A DNA stretch of 64,000 nt, from positions 11,810-75,809 of the forward strand of contig NZ_BAABFC010000004.1 in NCBI RefSeq assembly GCF_039540575.1, read 5' to 3'. The translations under genes were made by a program, and so were the position numbers. The notes under the pieces are model-generated. The model was not told the origin of the DNA and did not search any database. It saw only the letters and a list, made by a program, of their open reading frames with translations. Source of the stretch: Pseudaeromonas paramecii (GTDB lineage Bacteria > Pseudomonadota > Gammaproteobacteria > Enterobacterales > Aeromonadaceae). This document shows, piece by piece, positions 27,579-36,545 of this stretch (its first letter is position 1; each line of letters begins with the position of its first letter).

Positions 27579-27606
27579 AAAACGGCGCCATAAGGTGCCG
27601 TTTTTT
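27579..27606 (+). terminator. Terminator of modEDBC
   Basis: Stem AACGGCGCC/GGTGCCGTT with ATAA loop and six T. It isolates modA transcription from modC. Confidence 0.88.
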
Positions 27607-27678
27607 ATGCGTATCGCCCAGGCTGGCGTGCGGCGTTAAGCGCGCGATTGTCGGGCTAGTGTGACGATCCCTTCACTT

Positions 27679-27704
27679 TCGTTGTGCGCATGACAACACA
27701 ACGA
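27679..27704. promoter_or_regulatory. Candidate ModE-type operator upstream of the modA pair
   Basis: Perfect dyad TCGTTGTG-N10-CACAACGA. The outer CGTT...AACG and half-site spacing resemble the E. coli ModE box (CGTTATAT...ATATAACG), with GTG/CAC in place of ATAT. The assignment is inference. Confidence 0.4.
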
Positions 27705-27762
27705 GTTGAGTGGCCAGACAAGACAAGGGAATCTTGGGCGCGCCATAAAACAATACATTTAT

Positions 27763-27776
27763 TAATCAATTGATTA
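27763..27776. promoter_or_regulatory. 14-bp palindrome in the modA promoter region
   Basis: TAATCAATTGATTA, perfect, in an AT-rich stretch about 100 bp before modA. The rest of the 318-bp gap between modC and modA holds the terminator and the dyad at 27679; no gene is seen. Confidence 0.35.
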
Positions 27777-27878
27777 CGAAGACACCATGGATTAAGTTCA
27801 GGACCGTACAGTTCGGGCATAGCTTATGCAATCACATGCCTTGTGCAGTGAGGCACATAACGACAAGAAGGACTTCCC

Positions 27879-28616
27879 ATGCAACGCCTGCTTTTTCTTC
27901 TGCTGCTGTGGTGGGGCCAGGCCCAGGCGGCTGAGGCCCTGGTGGCGGTGGCCGCCGGCTTCAAACCTGCCATGGAGCCCCTGCTCCAGCGCTTCAGCGC
28001 CGAGACAGGCCACCAGATCACCGTCAGTTACGGCGCCGTGGGCCAGCTGTATGCCCAGATCAAGCACGGTGCCCCCTTCGACCTGCTGCTGAGCGCCGAC
28101 AGCCTGGTGCCGGCCAAGCTGGCGGACGACGGCCTGGGGGTGGCGGACAGCCGCCTCACCTACGCCAGGAGCGAGCTGGTGCTCTACTCCACCGATCCCA
28201 GCCTGGTGGACAAGGAGGGAGCCGTGCTGAAGACGGGTCACTTCGCCCACCTGGCCCTGCCCAATCCCAAGGTGGCGGTCCATGGCACCGCCGCCATGGC
28301 GGTGCTGGCCAAGCTGGGGTTGGCCGAGCAACTGGCCCCCAAGCTGGTGGAAGGCGGCAACATCTTACAGACCTTCCAGCAGATCCAGACCGGCAACGCC
28401 GAGCTGGGCTTCGTCAGTCTGTCCCTCATCTATGAGGGTGGCCACTTTGCCCCCGGCTCCTACTGGCGGGTGCCGGCCAGCCTGCACGCCCCCCTGGCGC
28501 AGCAGGCCATACTGCTAAGCCGCGGCGCCGCCAACGCCGCCGCCCAGGATCTATTGCACTACCTGCAGAGCCCGGCGGCCCGCGCCATCATGCAGGATCA
28601 CGGTTATCTCATCTGA
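27879..28616 (+). CDS. modA: ModA-family molybdate-binding periplasmic protein, first copy
   Basis: 245 residues with a signal peptide ending QAQA-AEAL. ModA-like features: VAVAAGFKPAMEPLLQRF, VSYGAVGQLYAQIKHGAPF (oxyanion loop) and AELGFVSLSLIY. About 45% like the next gene by eye. The canonical AASL and GSSG segments are changed to AAGF and YGAVG, so anion specificity may differ. Confidence 0.85.
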   Translation: MQRLLFLLLLWWGQAQAAEALVAVAAGFKPAMEPLLQRFSAETGHQITVSYGAVGQLYAQIKHGAPFDLLLSADSLVPAKLADDGLGVADSRLTYARSELVLYSTDPSLVDKEGAVLKTGHFAHLALPNPKVAVHGTAAMAVLAKLGLAEQLAPKLVEGGNILQTFQQIQTGNAELGFVSLSLIYEGGHFAPGSYWRVPASLHAPLAQQAILLSRGAANAAAQDLLHYLQSPAARAIMQDHGYLI

Positions 28617-28643
28617 TTTTTTATTGTCCACAAGGAGTGTCAC

Positions 28644-29387
28644 ATGCGTACATTGCGTCAGATCGTTTCCTTCACCCTGCTATGCCTGAGCCTGCCGGCC
28701 CTGGCGGACCAGGTCCAGGTGGCCGTCGCCGCCAACTTCCTTGCCCCCATGCAGGCCATTGCCAGCCAGTTCAAGGCCGCCACCGGCCATGAGGCCGTGG
28801 TGGTCTCCGGCTCCACCGGCAAGCTGTTTGCCCAGGTGCAACACGGTGCCCCCTTCGAGGTATTTGTCAGCGCCGACAGCAAGACCCCCAAGAAGCTGGC
28901 CGCCGCCAGCCTGGCCCTGGCCGACAGCCAATTCACCTATGCCAAGGGCAAGCTGGCCCTCTGGTCCCCCAAGGCCGACGCGGTGAAGGATGAATCGGCC
29001 CTCAAGGGTGACTTCGCCCACCTGGCGGTGGCCAATCCCAAGACGGCCCCTTACGGCGCCGCTGCCCTGGAAGTGCTGGCCAAGCTGGGGCTGACCGACG
29101 CCGTCAGCGGCAAGCTAGTCGAAGGGGAGAATATCGGCCAGACCTTCCAGTACGTGGCCAGCGGCAATGCCGAGCTGGGCTTCGTGGCCCTGTCCCAAAT
29201 CTACCAGGACGGTCAGCTCCGCCAGGGTTCCGCCTGGGTGGTGCCCACGGATCTCTACAGCCCCCTGACCCAAGACGCCATCCTGCTCAAAAAAGGGGAA
29301 GACAATCCCGCCGCCAGTGCCCTGCTGGCCTTCCTCAAGGGGGATCAGGCCAAGGCCATCATCCTGCAATACGGCTACATGCTCTGA
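28644..29387 (+). CDS. modA: ModA-family molybdate-binding periplasmic protein, second copy
   Basis: 247 residues with a signal peptide ending PALA-DQVQ. VAVAANFLAPMQAI, VVSGSTGKLFAQVQHGAPF, and NAELGFVALSQIY are closer to the canonical ModA oxyanion loops than those of the first copy. It starts 27 bp after the first copy with AAGGAG upstream and is almost certainly co-transcribed. Confidence 0.88.
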   Translation: MRTLRQIVSFTLLCLSLPALADQVQVAVAANFLAPMQAIASQFKAATGHEAVVVSGSTGKLFAQVQHGAPFEVFVSADSKTPKKLAAASLALADSQFTYAKGKLALWSPKADAVKDESALKGDFAHLAVANPKTAPYGAAALEVLAKLGLTDAVSGKLVEGENIGQTFQYVASGNAELGFVALSQIYQDGQLRQGSAWVVPTDLYSPLTQDAILLKKGEDNPAASALLAFLKGDQAKAIILQYGYML

Positions 29388-29395
29388 CGAACCCC

Positions 29396-29420
29396 GGCCA
29401 CCGGCAGGACGCCGGTGGCC
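29396..29420 (+). terminator. Hairpin after the modA pair
   Basis: Ten-base perfect stem GGCCACCGGC/GCCGGTGGCC with a five-base loop. There is no T-tract, so it may be a pause or mRNA-stabilising hairpin instead. Confidence 0.45.
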
Positions 29421-29488
29421 AGCTGATGCGTCCCGCCAACCAGATATTTAGTCCCACGTGAGATAGATGGATTCAGCCGCGCCACTCG

Positions 29489-29839
29489 TTAAAACCGTAT
29501 CGGCGGCAGACGAACGCGGATGGACGGCGGTGTCAGGTCGATGGGCGGTCCCTTGGCCTGCAGCACCAACGGCAGGATCAGCAGGGCCATCAACAGCAGA
29601 CAAACACGCAGCCGGTTCCGCTGACGCAGCAGCGCCTCGCAATCGCAGGCCTCACAGGCCCGGCCAACCACCAGCGGCCAGAACCGGCTCAGCTGCATCA
29701 GGTAAAGGGCCCAAAAACCCGGCGAGCCCCACGCCCGCCAGTGGCCGGCCACCTGCCGGCGCCAGATGAGCAAGAACTGCCAGGTACAGACGCCATGCAG
29801 CAGGGCGACCAACAAAAACAAACCCGCGCACCAAGACAC
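29489..29839 (-). CDS. Hypothetical two-helix membrane protein
   Basis: 116 residues with hydrophobic helices at about 4-24, 44-58 and 78-94, a Cys/acid cluster CEACDCE at about 61-67 between them, and a Pro-rich tail. The frame is intact and lies alone between the modA pair and glycerate kinase. No family recognised. Coding status is moderate: long chance ORFs are common at this GC content. Confidence 0.45.
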   Translation of the reverse strand: MSWCAGLFLLVALLHGVCTWQFLLIWRRQVAGHWRAWGSPGFWALYLMQLSRFWPLVVGRACEACDCEALLRQRNRLRVCLLLMALLILPLVLQAKGPPIDLTPPSIRVRLPPIRF

Positions 29840-29959
29840 CGACCGCCTCCAGCATTTTCATTTGAGAACAAGCATTAAAGCCCGCGTCCCATCACCCTGC
29901 AAGGGATCTGACCGGGCTACACTGGGCCTGCGCCTTATCTCAGCCCAACCGGAGTCGCC

Positions 29960-31093
29960 ATGAAGATAGTGATAGCCCCCGATGCCTTTAAGGAGAGCCT
30001 GGCGGCGCCGGCGGTGGCCCGGGCCATAGCCGCAGGCTTTGCCCAGGTGTTGCCCCAGGCCCAGTACCTGCTGCGGCCCCTGGCCGACGGCGGCGAAGGC
30101 ACTGTGGAGGCTCTGGTGGCGGCCAGCGGCGGCGAGCTCAGGGAGGCGGTGGTGACGGGGCCCCTGGGGGAGCCGGTGACCGCCGTCTTCGGCCTGCTGG
30201 GCGGCGGGCGCTGCGCCGTCATGGAGATGGCGGCCGCCTCCGGCCTGCCCCTGGTGCCGCTGGCCCGGCGCAATCCCTTGCTCACCACCAGCTACGGCAC
30301 AGGTGAGCTGATCCGACTCGCTCTGGATCTGGGGGTGAGCCGGCTCATCCTGGGCATCGGCGGCAGCGCCACCAACGACGGCGGCGCCGGCCTGATCCAG
30401 GCCCTGGGGGGCCGACTGCTGGACGACGAGGGGGCCAGCCTGGGGCCTGGCGGCGGCGCCTTGGCCGACCTGGCCAGCATCGACCTGAGCGGGCTGGATC
30501 CTAGGCTGGCTACGCTGGATCTGCAGGTGGCCTGCGACGTGGATAACCCCTTGTGCGGCCCGCAAGGGGCCTCCCAGGTGTTCGGCCCGCAGAAGGGCGC
30601 CACGCCGGAGATGGTGGCCCAGCTGGATGCCAACCTGGCCCACTACGCCGCCTGCATCAAATCCCAACTGGGCCGGGAGGTGGCGCAGCTGCCCGGTGCC
30701 GGTGCCGCCGGCGGCATGGGGGCGGCCCTGGCGGGCCTGCTGGGCGCGCAGCTGACACCCGGCATCGAGCTGGTGCTGCAGGCCCTGGAGATGGACTCGG
30801 TGCTGGCGGGGGCGGATCTGGTGATCACCGGCGAAGGGCGACTGGACGGCCAGACCCTGTACGGCAAGGTGCCCCTGGGCGTGGCGCGCCTGGCCCAGGC
30901 CAAAGGGGTGCCGGTCATCGCCCTGGCGGGCTGCCTGGGACCGGGCCACCAGGCCCTCTATGCCGAGGGCATAGCCGCACTGTTTGCCATAGTGGACAGA
31001 CCCATGGAGCTGGCCGAGGCGCTGCTCTGCGCCGAAGAAAACCTCAGGCGCACCGCCCGCAATCTGGCCGCCGTCTGGGCATTGGGCCGCTGA
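29960..31093 (+). CDS. Glycerate 2-kinase (GarK/GlxK family)
   Basis: 377 residues: MKIVIAPDAFKESLAA, RPLADGGEGTVEALV, GIGGSATNDGGAG, GAAGGMGAALAGLL and ITGEGRLDGQT are the family's signature segments in the usual order and length. It phosphorylates D-glycerate to 2-phosphoglycerate with ATP. No glyoxylate/tartronate genes lie beside it, so its pathway context is not visible here. Confidence 0.92.
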   Translation: MKIVIAPDAFKESLAAPAVARAIAAGFAQVLPQAQYLLRPLADGGEGTVEALVAASGGELREAVVTGPLGEPVTAVFGLLGGGRCAVMEMAAASGLPLVPLARRNPLLTTSYGTGELIRLALDLGVSRLILGIGGSATNDGGAGLIQALGGRLLDDEGASLGPGGGALADLASIDLSGLDPRLATLDLQVACDVDNPLCGPQGASQVFGPQKGATPEMVAQLDANLAHYAACIKSQLGREVAQLPGAGAAGGMGAALAGLLGAQLTPGIELVLQALEMDSVLAGADLVITGEGRLDGQTLYGKVPLGVARLAQAKGVPVIALAGCLGPGHQALYAEGIAALFAIVDRPMELAEALLCAEENLRRTARNLAAVWALGR

Positions 31094-31100
31094 GCCCGGC

Positions 31101-31979
31101 CTAACCCTCGGCCTGCAAGAAGCTCAGCAGCGCCCGCACCAGGGGCGGCTGGCGTTCGTCCGGCCAGCTCACCAGGCTGAAGGTGCGGGTCAGGGGCAAG
31201 GGGGTCGCCAGCAGGCACAGCTCACCCCGCGCTACCTCCTGGGCCACCGACAGCTCCGACAGGCAGCCGATCCCCAGCCCCGCCTTCACCGACTGCTTGA
31301 TGGCCTCCTGACGGTTGAGGGCCAGGGCCACCGTCAACGGCAGCCCCAGCTTTGCCGCCGCCTCGTCCAGCACCCGCCGGGTGCCGGAGCCCTCCTCCCG
31401 CACCACCCAGCGAGCCTGGGCCAGCTCCGCCAGACCGATCGCCGCCTGGCCGGCCAGGGGGTGATCCGGCCGGCAGAACACCGCCAGCCGGTCGGTGCGC
31501 CAGGGGGTCAGCTGCAGCTGACTGTGCCGGGCCGGCCCCTCGATGAGCCCAAGGAGGGCCCAGCCCTGCTCCAGCTCGCGGATCACCCCGGCGGTGTTGC
31601 TGATGCGCACCGCCGGTTCCACCGCAGGATGCTGTTCCAGAAAGCGGGCCAGCAGCCAGGGCAGCAGGTAGCTGGCGATGGTGACGCTGGCCGCCAGCCG
31701 CAAGGGGCCGCCCATGGCCGCACCGCTGGGGTCCCCCAGGCCATCCGCCAGGGCCAGCAGCTGCTGCACCCGGGGCAGCACCGCCTGGGCCGCCTCCGAC
31801 AGCACCAGCTCCCGCCCCACCCGGTGAAACAGGCCATAGCCCAGGCCGCTTTCCAGCTCCTTGATGGCCTGGCTGGCCGCCGACTGGCTGATGGCCTGCT
31901 CGTTGGCCGCCCGGGTCAGGGTGCCCAGGCGGGCGATGGCCTCGAACAGCCGCAGTTGGCGCAGGGTCAGGTTTATCAT
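31101..31979 (-). CDS. yeiE: LysR-family regulator, YeiE-like
   Basis: 292 residues, N-terminal HTH with LRQLRLFEAIARLGTLTRA and SQSAASQAIKELE, then a LysR effector domain. Divergent from a YeiH-family gene, the same arrangement as yeiE/yeiH in E. coli. In enterobacteria YeiE responds to sulfite/iron-related signals; regulation of yeiH here is inferred from the divergent layout. Confidence 0.85.
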   Translation of the reverse strand: MINLTLRQLRLFEAIARLGTLTRAANEQAISQSAASQAIKELESGLGYGLFHRVGRELVLSEAAQAVLPRVQQLLALADGLGDPSGAAMGGPLRLAASVTIASYLLPWLLARFLEQHPAVEPAVRISNTAGVIRELEQGWALLGLIEGPARHSQLQLTPWRTDRLAVFCRPDHPLAGQAAIGLAELAQARWVVREEGSGTRRVLDEAAAKLGLPLTVALALNRQEAIKQSVKAGLGIGCLSELSVAQEVARGELCLLATPLPLTRTFSLVSWPDERQPPLVRALLSFLQAEG

Positions 31980-32073
31980 TCGATTTACCTAATGATCGAC
32001 TTAAGAAGCATCCATTTTACTTAAGTTCTTGCCGCCGGGACAATGCCCACAGTTTCCCTATGGAGTCTTGCTT

Positions 32074-33060
32074 ATGAACCTCTATCTGCTGCTCCCCCTC
32101 ATCGCCCTCACCGCCCTGGGGCTGGCCCAGGTGCCCGCCGTCGCCCAGCTGGGCCTAAGCGCCCTGCCCCTGGCCATCGTCCTGGGGATCGCCGCCGGCC
32201 ACCTGCTACGCCGCACCCCCTCCGCCGGCGAGGAGGCCTTCAGCCGCTTCAGCCAGCAGAAGCTGCTGCGTCTGGGCATCATCCTCTTCGGCTTCGGCCT
32301 CAACTTCCACCAGCTGGTGGCGGTGGGCTGGCAGGCCCTGGTGGTGGACGCCATCGTGGTAGCCAGCGTCTTTCTGGTGGGGACCTGGGTGGGGATCCGC
32401 CTGCTCAAGCTGGAGCCGGATCTGGCCATGCTCACCTCGGTGGGCAGCGCCATCTGCGGCGCGGCGGCCATCATGGCGGCGGAGTCGGTGATCAAGCCCA
32501 AGCAGCGGGACATCACGGTGGCGGTGGCGACCGTGGTGCTGTTCGGTACCCTGGCCATGTTCAGCCATCCCTACCTCTACCACGCCCTGCACCTGAGCCA
32601 GGGACAGTACGGCATCTACATCGGCAGCACCATCCACGAGGTGGCCCAGGCGGTGGCGGCGGGCCAGTCGGTGGGGGGTGAGGCGCTGCAGAACGCCGTG
32701 ATCGTCAAGCTGATCCGGGTGATGATGCTGGCCCCCTTCATCATGCTGCTGAGCGCCTACCTGAGCCGCCGCCATAGCGGTGAACAGACCGGCACCACCC
32801 GCATCACCATCCCCTGGTTCGTGCTGGGCTTCATCCTGGCCGCCGGCGTCAACACCTGGGTGACCATGCCCGGCATGTTGCACCAGGGGCTGGGTATCGC
32901 CAGCCAACTGACCCTGGCCATGGCCATGGCCGCCCTGGGACTGCACACCCGCTGGCAGACCCTCAAGGCCGCCGGGGTCAAGCCCCTGCTGCTGGCCGCC
33001 GGCCTGTTTGTGCTGCTGATGGTGGGCGGCTATGGCCTGAACCGGCTGTTGATCGGCTAA
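32074..33060 (+). CDS. yeiH: YeiH/UPF0324 membrane protein (putative sulfate/sulfite exporter family)
   Basis: 328 residues from MNLYLLLPLIALT at 32074 (GGAG about 9 bases before); ten or so helices. Conserved segments LLRLGIILFGFGLNF, GSAICGAAAIMAAE and IGSTIHEVAQAVAAG define the family. The family name 'putative sulfate exporter' rests on little direct evidence. Confidence 0.88.
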   Translation: MNLYLLLPLIALTALGLAQVPAVAQLGLSALPLAIVLGIAAGHLLRRTPSAGEEAFSRFSQQKLLRLGIILFGFGLNFHQLVAVGWQALVVDAIVVASVFLVGTWVGIRLLKLEPDLAMLTSVGSAICGAAAIMAAESVIKPKQRDITVAVATVVLFGTLAMFSHPYLYHALHLSQGQYGIYIGSTIHEVAQAVAAGQSVGGEALQNAVIVKLIRVMMLAPFIMLLSAYLSRRHSGEQTGTTRITIPWFVLGFILAAGVNTWVTMPGMLHQGLGIASQLTLAMAMAALGLHTRWQTLKAAGVKPLLLAAGLFVLLMVGGYGLNRLLIG

Positions 33061-33073
33061 GCCCGCCACCAAC

Positions 33074-33103
33074 AAAAAACGCACCCGACCGGGTGCGTTT
33101 TTT
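33074..33103. terminator. Terminator between yeiH and the aminotransferase
   Basis: ACGCACCC/GGGTGCGT stem with GACC loop, A-run on the left and six T on the right; usable by both converging genes. Confidence 0.9.
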
Positions 33104-33114
33104 ATTTGGCCGTC

Positions 33115-34431
33115 TTACAGCTGCCCCAGCAGCCGGTCGAGCTTGGCCAGCATCTGATCTATCTCCGCCAGCGACACATCCAGCGGCGGACGGAAGCGGA
33201 TGCTGGACTGGCCGGCTCCCAGCAGCAAGAGATCCTCCTGCTCCAGGGCCCGTTCGATGAGCCGGCCCTTGTCCTCGGGGTGCACCAGGCTGAAGCCCTG
33301 ATACAGCCCCAGGCCCCGCACGTTGCCGAGGCGCTCCGGATGGCGGGCCACCAGCTCCTTGAGGCCGGCCACCAGGCGCGCCGCCTTGTCCGGCACCGCC
33401 GCCAACAGGCTCTCGCGCTCGACGATGTGCCACTCCTGCACAAAGCGCACCATGTCGGCCAGGGTGCCGCCCCAGGTTGAGTCAAGCACCCCCACGTCCT
33501 GCATGGACTGCTGCATGTAGAGGATGCCGTTGCCGAACTTCTTGGCGGTGGACACCGCCTGGGGCGGGTACGGGATGTCGAACAGATCGATGCAAAACAC
33601 CGCCCCGCACTGGCCGCCGGCGGTCTGCACCTCGTCCAGCCCCCAGCTGATCCCGTGCTCATGACACAACTCGGACAGGGCCCGGTAGAAGCGCGGTGCC
33701 GCCAGCCGGTGGCCCCCCGCCCCCTGCAAGGGCTCGAGGATGAGGCCGGCGATCTCGTCGCCATACTCCCGCAGATAGCCTTGGAGCCGCGCCAGGCAGT
33801 CGTCGATGGCCGCCTCGTTGTCCGCATCACTTAAGCGGTCGTCCCAGGCGGGGAACGGCAGCTGCAGGTTGCCCGGCGTCAGGCCGTGATAGTCCCGGGT
33901 GGCCAGGGGATCGTTGCTCAGCTGGGTGACGTTGAGGGCGAACACGGTACGACCGTGGAAGGCCTGATCGAAGTAGACGAAGCGCCGCGCCCCCACCGCC
34001 TTGCCCTGGCCGTGCAGCTTCTGCTGATGCAGGTTGATGAAGTACTTCATCATGTTCTCCACCGCCTCGGCACCTGAGTTCACCACGTACACCTCCACCG
34101 GCTTGTCCGCCAGGCAGCGGGGGGCCAGACGGTGCAGCAGCCGGTAGTAGGCCAGGCACTCCGGGGTGAGAAAGTCGGGGTTGGCCATCTTGTTGTTGGC
34201 GGCCAGCAGCAGGCGGGCCTGGTAGTCGGGCTCAGACAGGCCCGGGTGGTTGTAGCCCAGCAGCCGGGCGCCGTACAGGCCGCACCAGTCCATGATGCGC
34301 TGGCCATCCACGGTGGCCAGCCAGATGCCGCGGCTGGCCGCCAGATCCACCACGAAGGGCTTGGGTTCGGCGATGACGTAACGGGCCAGCTCGTCCAGCA
34401 TGGCCTGACTGTGGGGGGCGGGGTAACGCAT
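33115..34431 (-). CDS. lat: Class-III aminotransferase, L-lysine 6-transaminase-like
   Basis: 438 residues. PLP-enzyme features: VVNSGAEAVENMMKYF, FHGRTVFALNVTQLS, GLDEVQTAGGQCG and the Schiff-base Lys in AVSTAKKFGNG. The NKMANPDFLTPE and GLYQGFSLVHPE segments point to the lysine epsilon-aminotransferase subgroup, which forms alpha-aminoadipate semialdehyde. Divergent from the import operon across 266 bp. Ornithine/GABA-type substrates cannot be excluded. Confidence 0.78.
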   Translation of the reverse strand: MRYPAPHSQAMLDELARYVIAEPKPFVVDLAASRGIWLATVDGQRIMDWCGLYGARLLGYNHPGLSEPDYQARLLLAANNKMANPDFLTPECLAYYRLLHRLAPRCLADKPVEVYVVNSGAEAVENMMKYFINLHQQKLHGQGKAVGARRFVYFDQAFHGRTVFALNVTQLSNDPLATRDYHGLTPGNLQLPFPAWDDRLSDADNEAAIDDCLARLQGYLREYGDEIAGLILEPLQGAGGHRLAAPRFYRALSELCHEHGISWGLDEVQTAGGQCGAVFCIDLFDIPYPPQAVSTAKKFGNGILYMQQSMQDVGVLDSTWGGTLADMVRFVQEWHIVERESLLAAVPDKAARLVAGLKELVARHPERLGNVRGLGLYQGFSLVHPEDKGRLIERALEQEDLLLLGAGQSSIRFRPPLDVSLAEIDQMLAKLDRLLGQL

Positions 34432-34697
34432 GGGAAGGTCCTAGATGAATGACAGTGGATCCTGCCAACCTAGCAAACAATGTTGGCGCCTTTATCGGCC
34501 TCAGATCCCATTTACTTGCCAAATCCCCGGATCCGAGCGCCGCTTGCAGCACATCCAAGCAAGATGCACGCCAGGGAGGCTGGCCCCGCCGTCATCTTGC
34601 TGTCACCGGCTTGTCATAGGCTGGTGATGCCCCTGTCACATTGCCCCCCTAGGATCCGAACCATTGCACAGCTGTGCAACCAATTCGGGAGTCTACT

Positions 34698-36545
34698 GTG
34701 ACCAGTCTGTCCCCGGCCCTGCCACTTTGGCGGCGTGTCGGCTATCCGCTGCGCCAACACTGGCACCGGCTGCGCTATCAGGGGCAGCAGCTGCGGCAAA
34801 ATCCCACCAGCCTGCTGGGCCTGGGGCTGCTGCTGCTGTTTGGCTACTTCATCGCCGTGCCTGTGGTGAGCCTGCTGCTGGACGGGGTGCAGGTGCAGTT
34901 TGGCGACGAGCGCCGTCTGGGGGCCGATACCGGCGCCTGGACCTGGCACTACCTGGAACGCACCCTCTTCTCCGCCGTGGCCCAGAGCCAGTTCTGGACG
35001 CCCCTGGGCCACACCCTGCGCATCGCCCTCTGGGTGGTCCTGCTCTGCCTGCTGGTGGGGGGCCTGCTGGCCTGGCTGCTGACCCGCAGCGATCTGCCGG
35101 CCCGCCGCTGGCTGGCCACCGCCCTGATAGTGCCGTACATGCTGCCGGCCTGGACCTTCGCCATGGCCTGGCTGGCCCTGTTCCGCAACCGCAGCATCGG
35201 CGGTCAGCCCGGCTGGCTGGAGACCCTGGGCGTGCAGCCGCCGGACTGGCTGGCCTATGGCGAGCTGCCCATTACCCTGATCCTGGCCCTCAACTACATC
35301 CCCTTCGTGATACTGCTGCTGGGCAATGCCCTGCGCCGCCTGGACGCCCAGCTGGAAGACTCGGCCCGCATCCTGGGGGCCGGCGGCCTCACCATAGCCC
35401 TGCGCATCCTGCTGCCCCTGCTGCTGCCGGCCCTGCTCTCCGCCTGCCTGCTGATCTTCGCCAAGGTGCTGGGGGAGTTCGGCGTCTCCTACGTGCTGGG
35501 GTTGCCGGTGAACTACAACGTGCTGTCCACCTCGCTGTTTCGCAGCATAGCCCTGCGCCAGACCGGCAGCGCCGCCGTGCTGGCCGGCGCCATCATGCTG
35601 CTGGGGCTGCTCTCCCTGGGGCTGGACGCCCTGCTGCTGCGGGAGGCGCGCAAGTTCATCACGGTGGGCGGCAAGGGCAGCCTGCACCGCCGCCACCCCT
35701 TGGGGCGCTGGCGCTGGCCCGCCCTGGGGCTAGCCGGCCTGCTGTTTGTCGTCTCTGTGCTGCTGCCCCTGCTGGTGCTGCTGCTCTCCACCCTGATGCG
35801 GGTGCCGGGGGATTTCAGCCTCGCCAACTTCACCCTGGACTTCTGGCTGGGGCGGGATCTGCCCTTCGTGGCCGAGCGCCACGGCGTGCTGCTGAGCCCC
35901 AACCTGTGGCGCGCCGCCTGGAACACCCTATGGATCGTCGGCACGGCGGCCATCGCCGCCGGCCTGCTGGGCCTGCTCACCGGCTATGTGGTGGTGCGCA
36001 GCCCCTGGCGGCCCCTGGGCCTGCTGCTGCGCCAGCTCACCTTCTTCCCCTATCTGGTGCCGGGGGTGGCCTTCGCCGCCGCCTATCTGTCGCTGTTTGC
36101 CGAGCCCCGGGGCCCCTTGCCCGCCCTCTACGGTACCGTCACCCTGCTGATCCTGGCCCTCATCGCCGACGAGATGCCCTACGCCTCCCGCGCCGGCCTG
36201 TCGGCCATGCTGCAGCTGGGCAAGGATCCGGAAGAGGCGGCCCAGATGGCCGGCGCCGGCTGGTGGCAGCGCCTGATCCGGGTGGTGATCCCCATCCAGA
36301 AGGGGGCCCTGGTCAGCGGCATGCTGCTGCCCTTCATCTCCGGCATCAACGGCCTCAGCCTGTTCGTCATACTGGCGGTGCCCTCTACCGATGTGCTCAC
36401 CACCTACGCCCTGCGCCTGCTGGATTACAACTATCCCCAGGCCGCCAATGCGGTGGTGCTGCTGGTCTGCCTGATGGCCCTCGTCGGCACCCTGCTCACC
36501 CAGCGCCTCACCCACACCAACCTGGCAGAAGGACTCGGCCACTGA
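34698..36545 (+). CDS. Fused two-domain ABC importer permease (FbpB/AfuB/PhnV type)
   Basis: 615 residues from a GTG start at 34698 with GGGAG six bases upstream; a GTG eight codons earlier has no ribosome site. Two tandem permease domains (about 70-320 and 385-610), each with an EAA loop (DSARILGAGGLTIALRILLP; EEAAQMAGAGWWQRLIRVVIP), about 12 helices overall. This fused architecture is typical of iron(III), 2-aminoethylphosphonate and hexose-phosphate (AfuB) importers. First gene of a five-gene run ending in two phosphatases. Confidence 0.87.
   Translation: MTSLSPALPLWRRVGYPLRQHWHRLRYQGQQLRQNPTSLLGLGLLLLFGYFIAVPVVSLLLDGVQVQFGDERRLGADTGAWTWHYLERTLFSAVAQSQFWTPLGHTLRIALWVVLLCLLVGGLLAWLLTRSDLPARRWLATALIVPYMLPAWTFAMAWLALFRNRSIGGQPGWLETLGVQPPDWLAYGELPITLILALNYIPFVILLLGNALRRLDAQLEDSARILGAGGLTIALRILLPLLLPALLSACLLIFAKVLGEFGVSYVLGLPVNYNVLSTSLFRSIALRQTGSAAVLAGAIMLLGLLSLGLDALLLREARKFITVGGKGSLHRRHPLGRWRWPALGLAGLLFVVSVLLPLLVLLLSTLMRVPGDFSLANFTLDFWLGRDLPFVAERHGVLLSPNLWRAAWNTLWIVGTAAIAAGLLGLLTGYVVVRSPWRPLGLLLRQLTFFPYLVPGVAFAAAYLSLFAEPRGPLPALYGTVTLLILALIADEMPYASRAGLSAMLQLGKDPEEAAQMAGAGWWQRLIRVVIPIQKGALVSGMLLPFISGINGLSLFVILAVPSTDVLTTYALRLLDYNYPQAANAVVLLVCLMALVGTLLTQRLTHTNLAEGLGH

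Noticed and set aside
34664..36544. Upstream part of a 1011-codon plus-strand frame
   Set aside because: Only the part from 36545 is family-like (ABC ATPase); the rest overlaps the permease gene in another frame and is Pro/Arg/Ala-rich.
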